This document shows positions 61,852 through 64,000 of a stretch of 64,000 nt of DNA, piece after piece. A program made the translations under genes and the position numbers. Within the stretch, counting starts at the first letter, position 1. Every line of letters starts with the position of its first letter. Origin of the DNA: Clitopilus passeckerianus (taxonomy: Eukaryota > Basidiomycota > Agaricomycetes > Agaricales > Entolomataceae); assembly GCA_944990035.1 (NCBI GenBank), contig CALYLX010000069.1:186001-250000 (forward strand). The letters run 5' to 3'. Under the pieces are notes generated by a model. That model had not been told where the DNA came from. It did not search any database and worked only from the letters and a program-made list of their open reading frames with translations.

Positions 61852-62294
61852 ATGAATGTGCCTGGAATGCAAGTCACCGCCAACAACCAGCAAACCGATG
61901 AATTCCAACTTTACGATCTTGAAGTTGAAGTGATTTGCCCTCCTGGCGAGCGTACACTATGTGGCGCAAAGGCTGGTGACCGTTTCTGGCTGGAGGGCGA
62001 GATGCTCCGCCTGCCACCTGGCCAAGGGTTTTCAATTTACTCCCTAGGTATGGCTTCCGACTGATACTCAGTTTTCCCTTGCTAACACTTTGTACTGTAG
62101 CTGCAGTCCTGCCCTTACTTGCCGCAAAACAACGTCCTACCCACTCGAACGACTGGATGACCACCGATGCTGAGGTCGCATGTCCCGATCCCAACTGCAA
62201 GTCGCGTTTGAGAATCAAACGTCTTGGCCTACGAACTTTCAGCCACGCACAAACCACCGTCGTTCCTCTTCACCAAGATTCCGGTGCAGCCTGA
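61852..62294 (+). CDS. TIGR04076-like small protein
   Basis: About 130 residues in two exons (intron near 62048-62100, GT-AG, frame kept). The N-terminal half reads YDLEVEVICPPGERTLCGAK, then AGDRFWLEGEMLRLPPGQGF. The second half has YSLAAVLPLLAAKQRPTHSN, DWMTTDAEVACPDPNCKSRL and RIKRLG. The order VEVEV-x-C, GDRF, a Leu/Pro-rich middle, W-x-T-D-x-E-V-A-CPDP resembles TIGR04076, a family mostly known from bacteria and archaea and of unknown function. The start at 61852 is the first ATG after a pyrimidine-rich leader. It is divergent from the kinase gene with ~200 bp between ATGs, so the two share a promoter region. Stop TGA 62292-62294. Confidence 0.72.
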
Positions 62295-62492
62295 ATGTGC
62301 AGCCTGAATGCCGCACTCCCTTCAGCTAGTTATTTCTACCGCCTCAGCAATTCACCGTGCCCCTGCACTGGTTGCCACCTTTCTTTGAAAGACATGTGCC
62401 TGAAGAGATCCTTACTTGCTCGTTCGGCATTCTCCCATTACCAAATTCTCAGCACGCTCCACACTCGAATTTATCCCTCTTGTTAACATACT

Positions 62493-63041
62493 CTATTCCC
62501 AGAAAATATACTGCTCTTTTGAACCACATCCTTGAGATACCTCGATAGCGGCTAGCCCCAACACGCTGCCTTCTTCCCTGATGTCAATCGATGACGTTTC
62601 GGACGTCCACCCTCCAGCCGCGTGCACGCACCTCAACACTTGAAAAAAACGCGCCAGGATCTGAGAATCTCCAGTTGGAAATTCGACTCGGTGCTGCCAG
62701 TGCGGTTTGCCGCGTTTGGGCCACGGGTCCACACACAGGCAATTCGGTTTAGTCGCTTGTGCCCGATAACCATCATTGCATGAACTGGGATATATTACAT
62801 GAAGAGTTGCCTGTAGACACGCACACGAGGTTTCTCTTTCGACCCCTCCTTCTCGGTGTCTGGAAGGTGCCTCTGAACAAGTGCTAGTTACCTCCTGCGT
62901 AGGAGTGATTTGGGCCCCGATACGGGTTTGAAGGACGATAGAGTCAAATGGAGACTCCTGGGGTGACTTTGGAGGCGTTAGGCGCGGTGGAAGCTGTAGA
63001 TGGAACTCGCGGATATCTGTCTTGTAGGTTACTTCACACAT
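62493..63041 (-). CDS. Hypothetical ORF, 182 codons
   Basis: An ATG-initiated uninterrupted frame (MCEVTYKTDIREFHLQLPPR, then LTPPKSPQESPFDSIVLQTR). The N-terminal 50 residues look protein-like. The rest (EVERETSCACLQATLHVIYP and onward) is Cys/Pro-rich with no recognisable motif and may be read through an unrecognised intron. I do not assign a function; it may be spurious. Confidence 0.3.
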   Translation of the reverse strand: MCEVTYKTDIREFHLQLPPRLTPPKSPQESPFDSIVLQTRIGAQITPTQEVTSTCSEAPSRHREGGVERETSCACLQATLHVIYPSSCNDGYRAQATKPNCLCVDPWPKRGKPHWQHRVEFPTGDSQILARFFQVLRCVHAAGGWTSETSSIDIREEGSVLGLAAIEVSQGCGSKEQYIFWE

Positions 63042-63121
63042 TACCTAGTCCGACAGAACTCTGACCTCATGTATTTGAAGTCGCCGCTTTTTCCGTCACA
63101 GTTTGGTCAGCCCTGTTGAGG

Positions 63122-64000
63122 ATGGATGATGAAGTGCAGTACATCTGGCGTGGCCCAATGACATGGATCAAGTTGCTTTATATTTTTGCAAGGTATTATG
63201 GTATCCTTGCTCTGACGTACGTTATCGCAGTTATGCACCTGCAGATCACATAATTGATAGAAGATTCTATTTTACAGGGCCAATGTTCTCATCATACTTC
63301 ACGTACTTGAGCCAGAAACTTCAGAGGGCATTTGCACGATCTGGCTCATGTTCCAAGTGTTCTCCACGAGAATGATTATCTTTTGTCTTGAGGTGGTACT
63401 GGCGTTGCGTAGTGAGTTGTTCCCTTTTGCCAGTTCCCATAATGTTTTGGCTCACCAGTGATGCTTTTTCGTTCGAATTGCAGTCATAGCTCTGTATAAC
63501 ATGGACCACCGAGTGAGCACCCTGATAGCGATAGTATACGCCATAGGCCTTGTCGTGACACTCGTTTGTGGTGTACGGATCGTGCTCGGACTCGAATTCG
63601 ACGGTCAGTGCAATGGTACCTCGAGATCCTATTTCGAGATTATCACTATTGTGTACGTATTTTTTGCTATTTTATACTCCTATATTCAAATCGCGCTTTG
63701 ATTGACACAATAAATCACAGCTCGGCAGCTTTGATCAGGCATTTCATCGTATGGTTCCTCACCTGTAGAAAGAGTCATGCTGCCAAAAAGGAGGGTTGGG
63801 GCGAGAGTCAGGTTTTGAAGTTGGTGACGAAGGATTCGGCTTGGGCTTTAGTCGCTATCGTTGGTGAGCCTTTCGTTTTCTTGGCCCTCACTGGTTGCCC
63901 TTTGGAAAGTAATTTAACTCAAGACATCTCCGTTCATAGCCATGTTCATCGCTGTCATCCCATACATCGTCGTGGTCAACGTCACTGCGCAGGTGCTCAT
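63122..64000 (+). CDS. DUF6533 multi-pass membrane protein, partial at right edge
   Basis: Third DUF6533 gene, on the opposite strand and running out of the window. The first supported exon contains MDDEVQYIWRGPMTWIKLLY then IFARYYGILALT, the family core (compare QYIWKSKSTIVKWLYLFSRY in the minus-strand pair). After an intron, ANVLIILHVLEPETSEGICT and MIIFCLEVVLALR follow, then IALYNMDHRVSTLIAIVYAI with VTLVCGVRIVLGLEFDG, then RHFIVWFLTC and KLVTKDSAWALVAI. At least four short introns. The true start may lie upstream: an acceptor just before WSALLRMDDEV suggests an earlier exon. The gene continues past 64000. Confidence 0.8.

Overview
The window is nuclear DNA of a filamentous fungus, most probably an agaricomycete (mushroom-forming) basidiomycete. 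Genes are dense and broken by many 45-70 nt introns. Typical agaricomycete families are present: AA9 lytic polysaccharide monooxygenases (LPMOs), F-box paralogue arrays, DUF6533 membrane proteins, a PLL-like beta-propeller lectin, M36 fungalysin, expanded P450s and microsomal-type epoxide hydrolases. No rRNA, tRNA, transposon or CRISPR array could be supported.

Layout. 0-10 kb: a P450 (+) followed by four tandem epoxide hydrolases (-). 10-12 kb: a secreted M36 metallopeptidase (-). 13.8-16.4 kb: an unrecognised membrane protein with two related proline-rich segments (+). 17-18 kb: a secreted sphingomyelinase D-like phosphodiesterase (-). 19.3-21.3 kb: Rrp9/U3-55K, a housekeeping U3 snoRNP WD40 protein (-). 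21.6-31.9 kb: five tandem F-box-type genes (+), the third carrying frameshifts. 32.5-35.6 kb: a PLL-like lectin gene and a decayed copy of it (+). 36-38.3 kb: a second P450 (+). 38.4-47.6 kb: five tandem AA9 LPMO genes (-), four of which share an element about 220-240 bp upstream of the ATG. 48.3-49.5 kb: mitochondrial HMG-CoA lyase (-). 51.9-54.4 kb: a copper-fist transcription factor (+). 54.7-58.2 kb: two tandem DUF6533 proteins (-). 59.3-61.7 kb: a Ca2+/calmodulin-type protein kinase (-). 61.9-62.3 kb: a small TIGR04076-like protein (+). From 63.1 kb: a third DUF6533 gene running off the right end (+).

The main theme is local gene amplification. Four families (epoxide hydrolase x4, F-box x5, AA9 x5, DUF6533 x2) sit in head-to-tail arrays with repeat units of about 1.9-2.5 kb, beside single-copy housekeeping genes (RRP9, HMG-CoA lyase, kinase). 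Two functional pairings are suggested by position. One is a P450 (epoxide-forming chemistry) beside epoxide hydrolases. The other is copper-dependent LPMOs close to a copper-sensing regulator. Both are inferences.

Gene-structure details found by hand-splicing include a 9-nt microexon kept in all four epoxide hydrolases, an 11-nt exon followed by a GC-AG intron inside the heme loop of the first P450, and a copper-fist gene whose first coding exon is just the ATG. All splice models are mine, based on paralogue comparison and family motifs; none was computed.
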